Of a DNA stretch of 64,000 nt, positions 22,865-34,329 are shown in pieces; the first letter of the stretch is position 1; each line of letters begins with the position of its first letter. The notes below the pieces were generated by a model. It was not told the DNA's origin. It made no database searches and was given only the letters and a program-made list of their open reading frames with translations. The translations under genes were made by a program, and so were the position numbers. Origin of the DNA: Castor canadensis (Eukaryota > Chordata > Mammalia > Rodentia > Castoridae); contig NC_133399.1 in assembly GCF_047511655.1 (NCBI RefSeq), positions 7,567,333 through 7,631,332 on the forward strand, read 5' to 3'.

Positions 22865-23490
22865 TATGCTAATTATACAATGTAATGAGTTTCATCAGGA
22901 TATTTCCATACATGGAAATAGTATATTTGATTATATTCATCCCCTCTATGACCCTTTCTTATCCCCCTCCCCCTTTTCTACTTCTGCATCACATATAGTC
23001 CACCTATTGCTTTCATATCCTTTCTTCACCTTAAATTACACACAGACGTGTACGCATCTAAAACATATTGTTGAGGCTGACCTATTTTATTTAACATGAA
23101 AATATATATATCCATTCATTTTCCTGCACATGTTTTTCTCACTGAGTCAAATTCCATTGTATATACATACCAGGTTTTCTTTGTCCACTTGTCTGATTAT
23201 GGGCAATCAGGTTGATTACAACCTGCATATGCAGATAGCTCTGGAAAAAACTGACTGAATCTTTTGGGCATATACCAGAAATGGGGTGCTTGCATCATAC
23301 AGAAGACCTGTTTTTAATTTTTTTAGTAACCTTTATGCTGATATTCATAGTGGCTTAATGGTTTATATCCCCCCCAACAGTTTATAAGGGTTTAGTTCCC
23401 AAATCCTTCAATTTTTTGGATGATAGCAATTGTGGTGGGTGAGACAGAATCCAAAATGTGGATTTGATTTATGTTTCTCTGATGGCTAAG
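22865..23490 (-). mobile_element. Old L1 3' UTR and ORF2 end, antisense
   Basis: 'gtttcatcaggatatttccatac', CT-rich block, then antisense ORF2 end ('gtcaaattccattgtatatac', 'gtccacttgtctgattatgg', 'gggcatataccagaaatgg', 'ttctctgatggctaagg'). Confidence 0.8.
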
Positions 23491-23494
23491 GTTT

Positions 23495-24055
23495 TATTTA
23501 TTATTACTACTTTTTCCTGTCTTATTTGTGTCTGTTTTTATTTCTTTCCTTTGCCTTATTGCTACAGATAAGATTTCATGCATGATATTGAGTGAATTAT
23601 CATAGTATATACCTTTTGTTGATTTTCAGAGGAAGTATTTTCTTATTCAATACAAGGTAGGCTATTTGTGTATTGTATATAGTCTTTATTATGTTGTGTT
23701 GTGTTCTTCCAATTCCTATTTTCTTTAGCAATTTTATCATGAAGAAATGCTGAATTTAGTCAAAAACCTTTTCTGTATCAATTGAAAACTCTTGTGATTT
23801 TTGACCTTGTGTTTATGTGCTGTATTAAGTTTGCTGATTTACACGTACTGAATAAAGCTTGTATCACTTGAATGAACCAACTTTATCATGGTGTTGAATG
23901 CATTTTATTACTTTAGTTTGTAACTCATCTTCTTCTATATCAAGCACACTTGGCATCTTGAAAGTGGTGGTTAAGAGTGTTCATTTTTTTGTTTCTCTCT
24001 GAATGTAATAATTTCACAACTATCTTCAGTCAAAAATACAGCCTACATCATTGGA
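23495..24055 (-). mobile_element. Old L1, antisense, region 5' of and into RT
   Basis: 'tttatcatgaagaaatgctgaatttagtc', 'gtatcaattgaaaactcttgtg' and 'catggtgttgaatgcatttt' are the antisense text of the early RT region. About 1.5 kb of L1 is missing relative to the adjacent 3' part, so this is an internally deleted or composite insertion. Confidence 0.7.
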
Positions 24056-24345
24056 GAAAGTCACGTAAGTTATTCATGTGACAAAGGTTTAATGTCTAGA
24101 CTATATGAAGAACTCAAAAAAAAAAACCTAAAGTAATTCAATCAGCAAATAGGTACATGGTCTGAGTAGACTCTTATCAATGAAGTACAAATAAGTAATA
24201 TATATAATGGAAAACTACAAAATATAATTACCCATCCATCATGTAAACTTTAATAAAAATTACATATAGATTACATCTCACCCCAGTTAGAATGGCTATA
24301 ACAATTTTTTTAAATGCTCATGAGGAAGTGGAAATAGAAAAATAA
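24056..24345 (+). mobile_element. Old L1 fragment, ORF2 3' region
   Basis: 'aaggtttaatgtctagactatatgaagaactc' and 'gattacatctcaccccagttagaatggc' are late ORF2 in sense orientation, opposite to the preceding fragment. Confidence 0.7.
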
Positions 24346-26450
24346 ATATACTCTAACGAATTGAAAAATGAAAAACATAGATAAATTTGTTACATTTCTA
24401 GAAACATAAGACCCACCAATCCCCTTGTTGTGTTTGCCCTTGATCTAATGTCCACATATGAGGGAGAACATACGATTTTTGGTCTTTTGAGCCAGGCTAA
24501 CCTCACTCAGAATGATGTTCTCCAATTCCATCCATTTACCAGCGAATGATAACATTTCGTTCTTCTTCATGGCTGCATAAAATTCCATTGTGTATAGATA
24601 CCACATTTTCTTAATCCATTCGTCAGTGCTGGGACATCTTGGCTGTTTCCATAACTTGGCTATTGTGAATAGTGCCGCAATAAACATGGATGTGAGAAAA
24701 GGTTAGATCAAAAAGAATTAACCTAGAAGGTAACACCCACACACAGGAAATCAATGTGAGTCAATGCCCTGTATAGCTATCCTTATCTCAACCAGCAAAA
24801 CCCCTTGTTCCTTCCTATTATTGCTTATACTCTCTCTACAACAAAATTAGAGATAAGGGCAAAATAGTTTCTGCTGGGTATTGAGGGGGGGAGCGGGAGG
24901 GGGCGGAGTGGGTGGTAAGGGAGGGGGTGGGGGCAGGGGGGAGAAATGACCCAAGCCTTGTATGCACATATGAATAATAAAAGAAAAATGAAAAAAAAAA
25001 AAAAAAAAAAAGACCCACCAAAATTAAACTGAGAGAATAAAAAAGACCTGTTTGGATCTATAATAAACAGGAAGATTGAAGCAGTAATAGTCTCAAAACA
25101 AATAAAAGTACAGGACTAGAAGATTCACTCCTGCATTCTACCAAAACTTTTAAGAACTAACACCAATTCTCTGCAAACTCTTCCATAATATAGAAAGGGA
25201 AGGAACCACCAAGCCCATTCCAGAAGTCTCTCTTGCCCAAATATAAAAATGGGATAAAGAGATAATAGGAAAATAAAAAGACAAATTTCCTTGATGAGCA
25301 TAGATGCAAAATCTTCACCAAAATACTTGCAAACTGAGTTCAACTACATATTATAAACATTATTCATCATCATCCAGGTGCATTCTTCCCAGGAATGCAA
25401 GATTGAGTTTCTATATGAGAATCATAAACATAGTACAGCACATAAGTATAATAAATCACATGATCATCTCAGCAGCCTCAAAACAAAGCCTTTGACAAAG
25501 CATATCACCCTTTCACAGAAAAAGCCCTCAAGCAACTTGGAAATGAATTAACATACCTCAACATAACAAAGGCTATATATGAAAACCCTATAGTTGACAA
25601 TGTACTAAATTTGAAAAAACCTGAAATTCCTTCCTCTAACATCAGGAAATAGATAAGTGTACTCTCTGTGTCCACTCTTATTCTATACCATGCCTGAATA
25701 CTTGATTAGAGCAATACAACAAGAGAACAAATAAGAGAAATTCACATAGTAAAGAAGTAATTCAAATTACTCCTACTTGCATATGACATGATCCTATACT
25801 TGAAAGATCATAAAAACTGCACCAGAAAGTTCTTAGCTCTGATAAACATTTTCAGGAAACTTGCAGAATGCAATATCACTATTCAAAAACAAGTATATGA
25901 TTTATTTACCAGTAGTGAGTGTGCTGACAAAGACACTAGGACAACAAATTCTTTCACAATATTCTCAAAAATGCCCAAGAATAAACTTAACGAAAGAGCT
26001 GAAAGACATCTACAATGAAAACTAGAAAGCAATAATAAAATAATTGAAGAAGGCACTAAAAGATGGAAATTCCTTACATGTTCACGGTTTGGCCAGAATA
26101 TTTTGAGATGGTTACATTAACAAACTTAACCTATGTATTGAATGCAATAGCCATGAAAATTACAATGACATTCTTCATAGAAATAGGAAAAAATCAATCT
26201 GGAATTTCACATGGATGCACAAATGACCCCAAATTGACAAAGCAGTCCTGATCAAAAAGAGCAATGATAGAGGTATCACAAAAACTGACTTCAAGCTATA
26301 CTACAGACCCATAGTAATAAAAACAAGTGAACTATCTAAAATGTTAATATCCTCTCTTCTGTATGAGGAACAGCCATGCACATCAACCTAAGGTAACTGA
26401 TCTATCAACACGTATAACTTCCACAATGAATGTAAAGACATAAGCCCGCT
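24340..26450 (+). mobile_element. Old L1 ORF2 (RT region), interrupted by a young L1
   Basis: Decayed ORF2 text in sense orientation: 'gataaatttgttacatttctagaaacataagaccc' before the insertion and, after 25022, 'gaagcagtaatagtctc', 'cttgatgagcatagatgcaaaatc', the AFDKAY-like block near 25490, 'ttgcatatgacatgatcctata' (decayed FADDM near 25780) and 'ctcaaaaatgcccaagaat'. Many stops and frameshifts, so far older than the inserted copy. Confidence 0.85.
24408..25021 (+). mobile_element. Young L1 with 5' inversion (twin priming)
   Basis: The left 270 bases (24421-24692) are antisense ORF2 end and early 3' UTR: minus-strand [19 protein letters not shown]...RMFSLICGH. From 24694 the sequence switches to sense 3' UTR ('gagaaaaggttagatc'), passes the G-rich tract (24883-24943) and ends in a long poly(A). 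About 165 bases of 3' UTR are missing at the switch. The whole is flanked by a 12-base duplication AAGACCCACCAA (24408-24419, 25010-25021). It sits inside an old L1. Confidence 0.95.
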
Positions 26451-26454
26451 CCCA

Positions 26455-26925
26455 TATGTAGGTAAATGAGTTAGTATCACTTGTGATTTTTTGTTTTTAC
26501 TTGTCAGATGGCCTTGCTTCTTCCTCACTTCTCAGTGTCCAATAACTCAAACTTACTTCCATTCCCTGCCAGCTCTCCAAGCTACTCTAGTTTTCCAGCT
26601 CCCTAAGCCTAAAATTTCCCTATTGCTGTCAAAGTTGAAAAGAAATAAGAGAGCAAACTATCAAAAATCCCTTTGGGACTGAGCAAAATGATTATATTCT
26701 GGGATGCAATCTATGGCAAGCCATACTTGCATCCAAAGAAAGAAAGGAATAAATTCATGTAAGCTGCTTAGTTAGGATACAAAGTGAATCAGTCTTGGAG
26801 ACCTAAGGCAAAGGATGGCATCTTGTCATTGATGGAGGTGACCTTGCTGGCAGAGCATCTTATTTGAAATATAGCAATTTTTTTAAATGTGCAAGATAAA
26901 CTTCATTACAGCAATGAATATAAAA
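26455..26925. other. Unassigned sequence
   Basis: No gene or repeat recognised; short frames lack motifs. Confidence 0.3.
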
Positions 26926-26929
26926 TGGG

Positions 26930-27158
26930 GACTGAAAAGAAGGGGAAGGGGAAGGTGAATGGAAGAATATGATCAATATATTTTATACGCAGCTATGAAA
27001 ATAGAATAATGAAACCTATTAAATTATTTAAAATGGAAGAGGGGAATAAGTAAGAGTAATAGCAGGGCTGAATTTGATAAAAGTTCATTATATGCATGTA
27101 TGAAAAACTCACAATGAAATCCCTTTATACAATCAATATACACTAATAAAAAGAAATC
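26930..27158 (+). mobile_element. Old L1 3' UTR fragment
   Basis: 'aaggtgaatggaagaatatgatcaa', 'catgtatgaaaaactcacaatgaaatcc' and 'caatatacactaataaaaag' are the sense 3' end of an older L1. Confidence 0.7.
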
Positions 27159-27159
27159 T

Positions 27160-28385
27160 GTGCATACGTGGGAGGTGTGAAAAACATGGGGTGTTAGAAG
27201 GACTTTTCGGCAGGATTATCTTTAGACAGTACTTGATACATTTCTTATTTTAAAGAAGAAGAATAAGATCTCCTTTTCTCATGTTGTCCCATCTCTGAAT
27301 ACTGTCTTTGTTTAACAAGAGTAACTTCATCTTGATATTGGCAATTTTTACTTTACAAAAAATCCCAACTAAATCTTGTATGTATTTGTTCCCTCCTGGA
27401 GAATGAAGGCAAAGAAAGTTCTGTTGTGTCAAATGTGAGGCTTAACTCCCTGTGGCAAACATACCGGCTTATCTCTCACATTGCTCTGCCCCTCCCACAT
27501 TGATTTCAAACTTGAACTTAATTTTCAGCTTCACCAGACCCTAGGGATTTCATGATCAACCTCTGTTCTCTCTGGAAAGTCCCACTCATTGATTCATTTG
27601 GAATTTCTCACACCTCTCCACCTAAAAAATGTCATTTACTTTTTCAAGACCCCTTAGAGTCAGCTCTTCTCTTAGAATTTAAAAAGCATTCCAACAGTTA
27701 AAAAGATACTTTCTACATACACTTAATTGAGATGTAGGAAGAATAACAGTATACTTTATTGTATATCTTTTATCCCTCCTAGATGGATAATGAATATCAT
27801 GTTGCTTATAGAAACATACATATGCCACCCGCTCCACTAAGTGTAGTTGGGAAGTATGCCTGAATTTAAACATATTCTATGAAAAAATGAAGAACATAGT
27901 ATTATGTAAATTTCTGATGATGAGGGGAAAAAAGAAGCAGAGAGATGTTAACATAGGCATAGAGAACATGCTAGGGAAATATTTTCCATTTACTGAGATC
28001 TGAATCCATTATTTGGCCACACGTTTATGGGTGTCTGGGGCCCATAGGGCATCAGGCAGTCTCTCCCCTTGCTTGTCTTTGTGGCATGTTCTCATGATTT
28101 TCATAGGTTTGAGTACTTTAAATCTTTTTGACAAATCTCAAAAGTACCCTCAGTCCCCTCTACATCTAACAAATACTGTACTATATGGCAATGTATCCTC
28201 TTTCTTCACAGGATTCATCCCTAATGACATTAAATAACTTATGTACTTATTTAATTGTACTCTTACACTTCCATTACAATGTAAAATTAAACTCAGTGGG
28301 AATTTCACATGCTTTGTTCACTTTTGTGGTTACTCAGAATTGCAATCAATATAGATTTTTAAAAATTAAGGACAGAAAAGTAAAA
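27160..28385. other. Unassigned sequence
   Basis: 1.2 kb without a recognised gene. No open frame here has a known motif. Confidence 0.3.
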
Positions 28386-28387
28386 TA

Positions 28388-28645
28388 GGTTCTGTTCAGG
28401 AGTGGGTACCAGTGGGAGGGAGAGGTTAAACAGAGAGGATGAAAGGGATGTACTTTGTATTCATGTATAAAAATAGAACAAGGAAATCTATAGACTTTGT
28501 CCTAAGAAGGGGGAAGACAGAGGGGGTGAATCCAATTAAATATATGATAAGCACATATGCCATATGTAAATGTCACAGTGTGTCCCTCTCATACAACTGT
28601 TACATGTTAATAAAAATTATGCATTTATATGGAAATAAATTTTAA
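28388..28645 (+). mobile_element. Old L1 3' UTR fragment
   Basis: 'gggtaccagtgggagggagaggttaaa', 'gggtgaatccaattaaatatatgat', 'gtcacagtgtgtccctctcatacaa' and 'gttaataaaaattat' form an L1-type 3' end. Confidence 0.65.
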
Positions 28646-28855
28646 GAAATTAAGAATTTATATAAAGAATGGCAGGAAAAACAAAATCAGGTTAAATATA
28701 GTGGAATTAAACCAACTTGTTAAGTGAAATTGAATAAAAACCTAATACAAATGATCTAAAAGGTTAAAGAACAATCACATCAACAGGACTGTCTAATTCA
28801 AGATTGAACTGGCAAAGGCTTGGAAATAAAATAATTTTAAAATAAAATTTTCAAG

Positions 28856-28937
28856 GACTGAGGTATAGCTCAGTGTCAAAAGTCTTGCTAAACATGCATA
28901 AGACCCTGGGTTAAATCCCCAACATGACAAAAATAAA
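28856..28937 (+). mobile_element. ID-type (tRNA-like) SINE
   Basis: 'ggactgaggtatagctcagtg' and 'gaccctgggttaaatcccca' are A- and B-box regions of a tRNA-derived ID-like SINE, followed by an A-rich tail. Confidence 0.8.
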
Positions 28938-28956
28938 ATGAATTAAAGTGACTGGA

Positions 28957-29042
28957 GTGATGGCTGGGGATCTAGTTCAGTGTTAGAGTGCTTTCCTAGC
29001 ATTCCCAAGGTCCTAAGTTTCATCCTTAGCAGTCCATATCAC
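28957..29042 (+). mobile_element. ID-type SINE
   Basis: 'tggctggggatctagttcagtg' and 'ggtcctaagtttcatcctta' match the same tRNA-like family, head-to-tail with the previous copy. Confidence 0.75.
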
Positions 29043-29212
29043 TGTTTTGAATGAGAATTGGAGCAGGCACTATGTAAATGTGTAATTTCACCTTAAACAG
29101 GAATGAATTATGATATTCTTATGAAAAGCATAGGAAACCTTCACGTGAATGCCAAAGAATTTGTGTTACTTGAGGCAGAAGATGACTGATGTTCAAAAAT
29201 AGAGCTGATTTG

Positions 29213-29260
29213 AGCTGGGGATGCAGCTCAGTGGTGGCACAGTGCTTGTTTGATCACAAA
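29213..29260 (+). mobile_element. ID-type SINE fragment
   Basis: 'gagctggggatgcagctcagtgg' is the left (A-box) part only; the B-box half is missing. Confidence 0.65.
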
Positions 29261-29319
29261 AAATGAAAAAGATGTTAATTATTATGGCCATGGGATGTGA
29301 GTTTAAAAATAGATCAGAT

Positions 29320-29995
29320 CACATTAAATCAGCATACCAAGAGATACATGAACACCGATGTTCATTGGCTCACTCTTTACAACAGCCACTGTCCATTGCT
29401 GACGAAGAAAGAAAATAAAAAATATTTATATCCAAATGTAAACAGATAGATATACATATATATGTACATAGATGGAAAATTCTTCAGCCACAGAAATGTT
29501 ATTTGTGGCAGCATGGATAGAACTCAAGAACATGGAGCTAAGTTAAATGAGTCAGACAGAGAACGATCAGGGCCACACATTCTCTCATATGTGGAAGCCT
29601 CAGAAGTTGATTTCATAGAAGCAGAGAATGGCACAGTGATCTCTAGAGACTAGGAAGGGGAGGAAGAAAGGTGAAAGAGGGAAGTCAGTTATCAGGTACT
29701 CAAATGCACTTATCTAGGACAAATAAGATTTTATATTCTACAGAAAATACAGCATACAGAATATTGAGCATTCAATTTAGCATCTCTTTTATAAATAATA
29801 AGAGAAGGGTGGTTGAAGTCTTACAAAATACAAATGATAAGTATTGAAGTAGATATAGATGTTCTTTACCTGCATTTGGTCATACACGTGGCACACATGT
29901 ATGAACTTACTTCAGTGTACCTCATAAACATATATATGTGCATAATTATTATGTGTTAATTAAGTATTTTAAAATAAAAATGTATGCGTAAAAAA
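29320..29995 (+). mobile_element. Old L1 ORF2 end and 3' UTR
   Basis: 'gatgttcattggctcactctttacaa', 'cagccacagaaatgttat', 'gcagcatggatagaactcaagaac' and 'agaagcagagaatggcac', then an L1MA-type tail ('ataattattatgtgttaattaag'). The peptide frame at 29462 is a remnant of ORF2. Confidence 0.8.
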
Positions 29996-29999
29996 AATG

Positions 30000-30488
30000 G
30001 CCATACCAGTAGGGATGCAGAAAGTTTTTGAAATTATTTCCCCCTTAATTTTTAAAATTAAGATATATTCATTGTACAAGGGGGATTCATTGTGACAATT
30101 CCAAACAGGCTTGTCTCATACATTGGTTAGATCACTCCTACTGTCTATCCCCCAGACCCCCATGTTACCATACCTAAAACTATCGCAAGACTTTTCTTTG
30201 TTCTGTACGTTATCTAAGTCTAAAAAGTAATGAAGAAAGCTACATAATATGACTTTCTCATAATCACGGCCAATCCAAATTTGTACTTTGACACATTCTC
30301 TCCAAATATATCTATAAATACCAAAAAAACTAAATGGCATAAAATAGAAATGTTAGTGAAAACTATGTTCTTGCTTTTGAAAGAATGCGATGAAGAACAG
30401 GAATAAAATGCTGCTAGCCCACTGTATGAGAGCAAAGAATTCATGCAGACTGCCTACCATAAAGTTAATTACTTAACAGTGTCACAAC
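30000..30488. other. Mixed old repeat and unassigned sequence
   Basis: 30045-30130 looks like antisense old L1 3' UTR ('acaagggggattcattgtgac'). The remainder is not recognised. Confidence 0.4.
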
Positions 30489-30489
30489 T

Positions 30490-30590
30490 CTTGCCTGGGG
30501 GAGTGGCTCAGATGGTAGAGCACCTGAAGTCCCTGAATTCAACTCCCAGTACTGCCAAAAACCAAAGACAAACACAAAAATATCTGCTTG
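30490..30590 (+). mobile_element. ID-type SINE
   Basis: 'cctgggggagtggctcagatggtagagca' and 'tgaattcaactcccagtactgcc' with A-rich tail; missing a few bases between A and B boxes. Confidence 0.85.
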
Positions 30591-30900
30591 CAAATACTGT
30601 ACAGTAGAGGAACACTGTAATTATACTCAATCTTATAAGCAAGGGCATCGTTGCAAAATGAAGCCTATTATTCCCCTTCTCACCTACTAAATAAACATTT
30701 TTTCATCTGTACACACAACTCTGCAAGCATGAGGAAAGACTGAGAAATGTAAAACCCATAAATGGCTGCCTCAAAGGAGTACTAGCAAGGAATATTGGCT
30801 GGATCATTTAATGATGGAAAGGCACTCGAACCCAACCTCCATCCTTTCACACTTAATTAATTTTCTGCTCCATTAACTTCAAAACATGAATATGATCCAA
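30591..30900. other. Unassigned sequence
   Basis: No gene or repeat recognised in these 310 bases. Confidence 0.3.
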
Positions 30901-30904
30901 TTTT

Positions 30905-31412
30905 ACTGGCATTATGATTTTTGCTTCTTTTTAGTCATTTGCATATGTACTTATAATAAATGTTAGTTATATTTACTCCCTCTGCCACTCTCACTCATCC
31001 TGTATTCCCCTTTGTTAGAACAATTCAACGAGTTTCATTGTTCTATTTTCATATACAAATGAAAAATACATCCACCATATCTGCTCTCCTTCACCCTTTC
31101 TTGTGCCCTCCCCCTGCTGCTAGTACCCACTCCCAGATAGGACCTGTTTTACCTTTCTGTGCTTCATGTCTTTAAATGTGTGTTGATTGTTTAAGTGGAT
31201 TCCACTTTATCATTTCAGACTTTAATAATTTAACCCCACCCATTACTTGCTCTTTCTCTATTGCCTATTCAACAGCTTACAGTGTATTACATTATGTTAT
31301 CTTCACAAATAGATACAAGGTTTCAATAGTTTTCATTTTCTAACATTTTCTTTTCTTCTTCCCCTCCCTGTAGTCCCCTCAGTCAGACCCGCTAATATAT
31401 CCATATTCTCTC

Positions 31413-31415
<3 letters not shown>
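30905..31415 (-). mobile_element. Old L1 3' UTR, antisense
   Basis: CT-rich antisense text with 'caattcaacgagtttcattgttc', 'cctccccctgctgctagtacccac' and 'gataggacctgttttacc', the same family as the copies at 10.7, 14.8 and 61 kb. Confidence 0.75.

Positions 31416-31416
<1 letters not shown>

Positions 31417-31460
<44 letters not shown>
31417..31460. repeat. (TA)n microsatellite
   Basis: About 22 uninterrupted TA units. Confidence 0.97.
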
Positions 31461-31466
<6 letters not shown>

Positions 31467-31499
31467 CATTTATCAAAGGCTGAAAGTTTTCCCTCAAAT

Positions 31500-31602
31500 G
31501 TTATGATTCAGGTTTTCACTGTGCAACCCAAGCTAGCTTTGAACTTGCCATCCTCCTTTCTAGGCCTCCTGAGTGCTTGAAATATAGGTGTGCCTCAGTC
31601 TC
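31500..31602 (-). mobile_element. B1-like SINE fragment, antisense
   Basis: 'ggttttcactgtgcaacccaagctagctttgaacttgcc' and 'ggcctcctgagtgcttgaaat' are antisense B1-like text. Confidence 0.75.
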
Positions 31603-31639
31603 AGGTCTCAAGTGGTACCATACCATTTTATGTCCTCCC

Positions 31640-32440
31640 TTTGTTCTGTGGTCTATTCAGTCGCACTTCTGTTTCAATCACTTCCTTTTCTGCATTGCTG
31701 AATCTAACAGACACTTCCCATTTAAGCACATTAATAAAGTAATTAGTAATTAAGTCCACCAAATAAACAAGAATAACAATCTCCCAGTAATGTGCTGAGT
31801 TGAAATGGCTTTCAGGTAACCTTAGGTAAAGTATCTCAGCTTCCATTCTCTGTGAACCTTTTCTGCTAGGTGCTCTTGGACTTACCTGTAGGGGCCTCAG
31901 ACAGGAAGACAGGAAGATTTCTTGCAGAAATTAACCCTGGGTGAATGATGATAGAGAATGAAGCTCTTCCCTCAGATAAGACAACAGAAAAAAGTGAAGC
32001 TCTGGTTTCCCAGACAGAATTAGAACTACAGATGCAACCACTGTATCCTGCCCAGCCAGTGGTTACACCCTGAGAGAAAACAACAGAGAAGACATTTACA
32101 GCTCCATATATTTACTCTTTAGCTGTGTTTCCCTTGTTATTACAGCTCTGACCACCAGATCTCTCTGTCCGGCACTGATCTGGAAAGAAAGAAATTCTAG
32201 TGATTCTCTTTTCCCTGGTGATCAGTTAGAAGTCAAGTGCATTCAGATTTCATTACTTCTCCATAAATTTTCCTGACTTCCAGAGGGACATCACTGCTCA
32301 CTCCAACCTGGTCTCCAAAACCTAAGACCAAGTCCCTTGGGTTTCCAATGCATAACTTCTGGTCGGTAGAGGAGGAACATCTGCAATCTTCAGAAAATTG
32401 CCCTTGACTCTTTATGCTTGAAGGAGTTGGAGGGGACCGG
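31640..32440. repeat. Unnamed OR-cluster block, copy A
   Basis: Shares ordered landmarks with 62980-63700 ('taaa-gt-ctc-gcttccatt', 'gaagattt-ctgcaac') and with 50560-51100 ('ttctc-tg--gaccagtcagaagtca', 'attac--cttctcc', 'gggt-tccaa', 'acatct-ca-aaa-ttg'). A 109-residue minus-strand frame (32233-32562) lies in it but has no motif I recognise and no open counterpart in the other copies. Function unknown. Confidence 0.6.
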
Positions 32441-33050
32441 GGATGATCTGATCCTGAATTTTCAATCAAAGTACAGTCTGCATTTTTCATATGTATAGCT
32501 ATGCTCAGAAGGTCTTCTTCAAGAACTTCTGATACTTCATTTCCAACAAAATTAGAGTACATGTCTGATGCTTACTTCAAAATGCCAATCCAAATCAATG
32601 TGACAGGTCTTTAAGTTTGAACCCAGGCTGGTAGGTTTGAAATAGATTTTTGTTACTTTTATATTGGGTTAGGACAAATATTCAAAAATCTCTCATTATT
32701 TTGATTTGATTATTATGTTTATATCCCAAGTTTAATATAGCCATCAGCATTTCAAATTATATGTACAGATTATTGTTTTTCTATTTACACAGGGAGACAT
32801 ATTTTTGCCAATAAACTTGAAATTTTTTATATAGTTAAATAAATAAAAAGTTACTTCTGAGAGTTTTTTTGGTCTTTGTAAAATAGGTCGATTTTTATTT
32901 GTTGATTTCTACATGTTTATCTAAATTCTGTTGTTTGTTTTTATGTGAAGGTCTTTAACTCCACTGATTTTCAATAATAGTGTGTGACAGGGAAAAAACT
33001 TCATTTCACTTCAGATAGATGGCTGTGGAGGTCATCTTTATTTAAAAATG
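32441..33050. other. Unassigned AT-rich sequence
   Basis: No gene or named repeat recognised. Confidence 0.3.
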
Positions 33051-33051
33051 C

Positions 33052-33280
33052 ATTTGTGTTGGGTGCTGGTACTGACTCCTGTAATCCTAGCTGTTCAGGA
33101 AGCAGAGACCAGGAGGATCATGGTTCAAACCAGCCTGGGCAAATAGTTCATGAGACCCTATCTCAAAAAAACCATCACACAAAAAAACAGGGCTTTTGAA
33201 GTGGCTCAAGTGGTAAAGTGCTTGCCTAGCAAGTGTGACATCCTGCGTTCAAACCTCAGTACTGCCAAAAATATTTTTAA
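33052..33280 (+). mobile_element. Composite SINE (B1-like + tRNA/ID-like), well preserved
   Basis: The best copy in the window. Left: 'cctgtaatcctagctgttcagg', 'ggaggatcatggttcaaacc', 'gaccctatctcaaaaaaacc'. Right: 'gtggctcaagtggtaaagtgcttgcctagcaag', 'gttcaaacctcagtactgcc', then an A-rich tail. Likely the youngest SINE here. Confidence 0.93.
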
Positions 33281-33284
33281 ATGG

Positions 33285-33690
33285 AGGTAGAGTATCCTTA
33301 ATTTGAAAATCAAAAATCCAGTGTTGGGTGTGTGACTCAAGTGGCAGAGAGCCCACATAGTGAACACAAGGCCCTAATTCAACCCACAGCACCACAAAAA
33401 CATCCACAAAAATCCAAAATCCAAAATCCAAAATGCTCCAAATTTGGATTTCTTTTAAGGCAAAACTGATGCCACAAATGAAAGTTCTACTTATACCTCT
33501 TTGACAAGTCACATTTAGAGTGCAGGTATATTAAAAATATGGTGGAAAACTACCTTCAGAGTATGTGTAAATGTTGTATATGAAACATAAATGAATATAG
33601 TTATCAGACTTGGGACCCCACTCAAAGAAATTATGCTCATCCAAATGTTTCAAAATGCAAAATTCCAAACTATGAAACAATTATAATGTC
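33285..33690 (+). mobile_element. Ancient DNA-transposon-like MITE interrupted by a SINE
   Basis: 'agagtatccttaatttgaaaatcaaaaatcca', three 'aaaatcc' units, 'aaatgctccaaatttgg', 'ttcagagtatgtgtaaa' and 'gacttgggaccccactcaaag' match the same MITE type as 22268-22565. An ID-like SINE (33315-33405) is inserted within it. Confidence 0.55.
33315..33405 (+). mobile_element. ID-type SINE, degenerate
   Basis: 'gttgggtgtgtgactcaagtggcagag', 'caaggccctaattcaaccca' within the MITE. Confidence 0.7.
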
Positions 33691-33694
33691 AAGA

Positions 33695-34035
33695 AGTTTG
33701 GCTAATGAATACTCACCAAATACTATTTTTCCCAACTAAATTTTCATACAACATTGTCAAATATAAATAAATATATGCACTCTGATTTAATGCCTGTTAA
33801 ATCAACAAATAATAAGTCAATATATGCTGGTAGCTAGAATATACTAATAACATTGTATGTCAAGTTATTTTTGTCTAAATTGTTGCAAATTTAATTAAAA
33901 CCCATGTTGTTATTGAATTATTAGTGTTTTACATATATAAGCTAAATAATCTAAACTAAGTAATCTAAACTAAATTTTGGTGCTTCATTCAATTTTATTT
34001 AAGACAGTTGTTTAAATTTTTTATTCATTCTTCTT
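33695..34035. other. Unassigned AT-rich sequence
   Basis: Nothing recognised apart from a local duplication 'taatctaaactaa' near 33945-33970. Confidence 0.3.
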
Positions 34036-34039
34036 TTTT

Positions 34040-34328
34040 AAAGAACTGTATTTTGAACTCAAGGCCTTGCACATCCTAAACCAGCTCTGTTCCCCTTCAA
34101 CCAAGTCCCCAGCCCTTTTTTGTTTTTTGAATAGGGTCTTGCAGTTTTTCCTTTGGACCACAATCCTCCTACCTATACGTCCATACTAACTAGGATCACA
34201 AGAAAGTGCCAAAATACCCGGATTGTTTGTTAAGATGGTATCTCATTAGCCTTTTGCTGACCTCGAGTCATGATCTTCCTTCCTCCCACATAGATGGGAT
34301 TGTAGGCATAAAACACTGTGTCCAGCTA
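34040..34328 (-). mobile_element. Composite SINE, antisense, degenerate
   Basis: Antisense ID-like part ('ttgaactcaaggccttgcacatcc' to 'caagtccccagcc') followed by antisense B1-like part ('gggtcttgcag', 'cctcgagtcatgatcttccttcc', 'gatgggattgtaggcat'). Confidence 0.8.
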
Positions 34329-34329
34329 T

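Noticed and set aside
28856-29042. tRNA genes
   Set aside because: A- and B-box-like text belongs to ID-type SINEs with A-rich tails; no cloverleaf can be drawn.
32233-32562. 109-residue minus-strand frame in block A
   Set aside because: Not conserved as an open frame in blocks B or C, no recognisable domain; reported only as part of the block.
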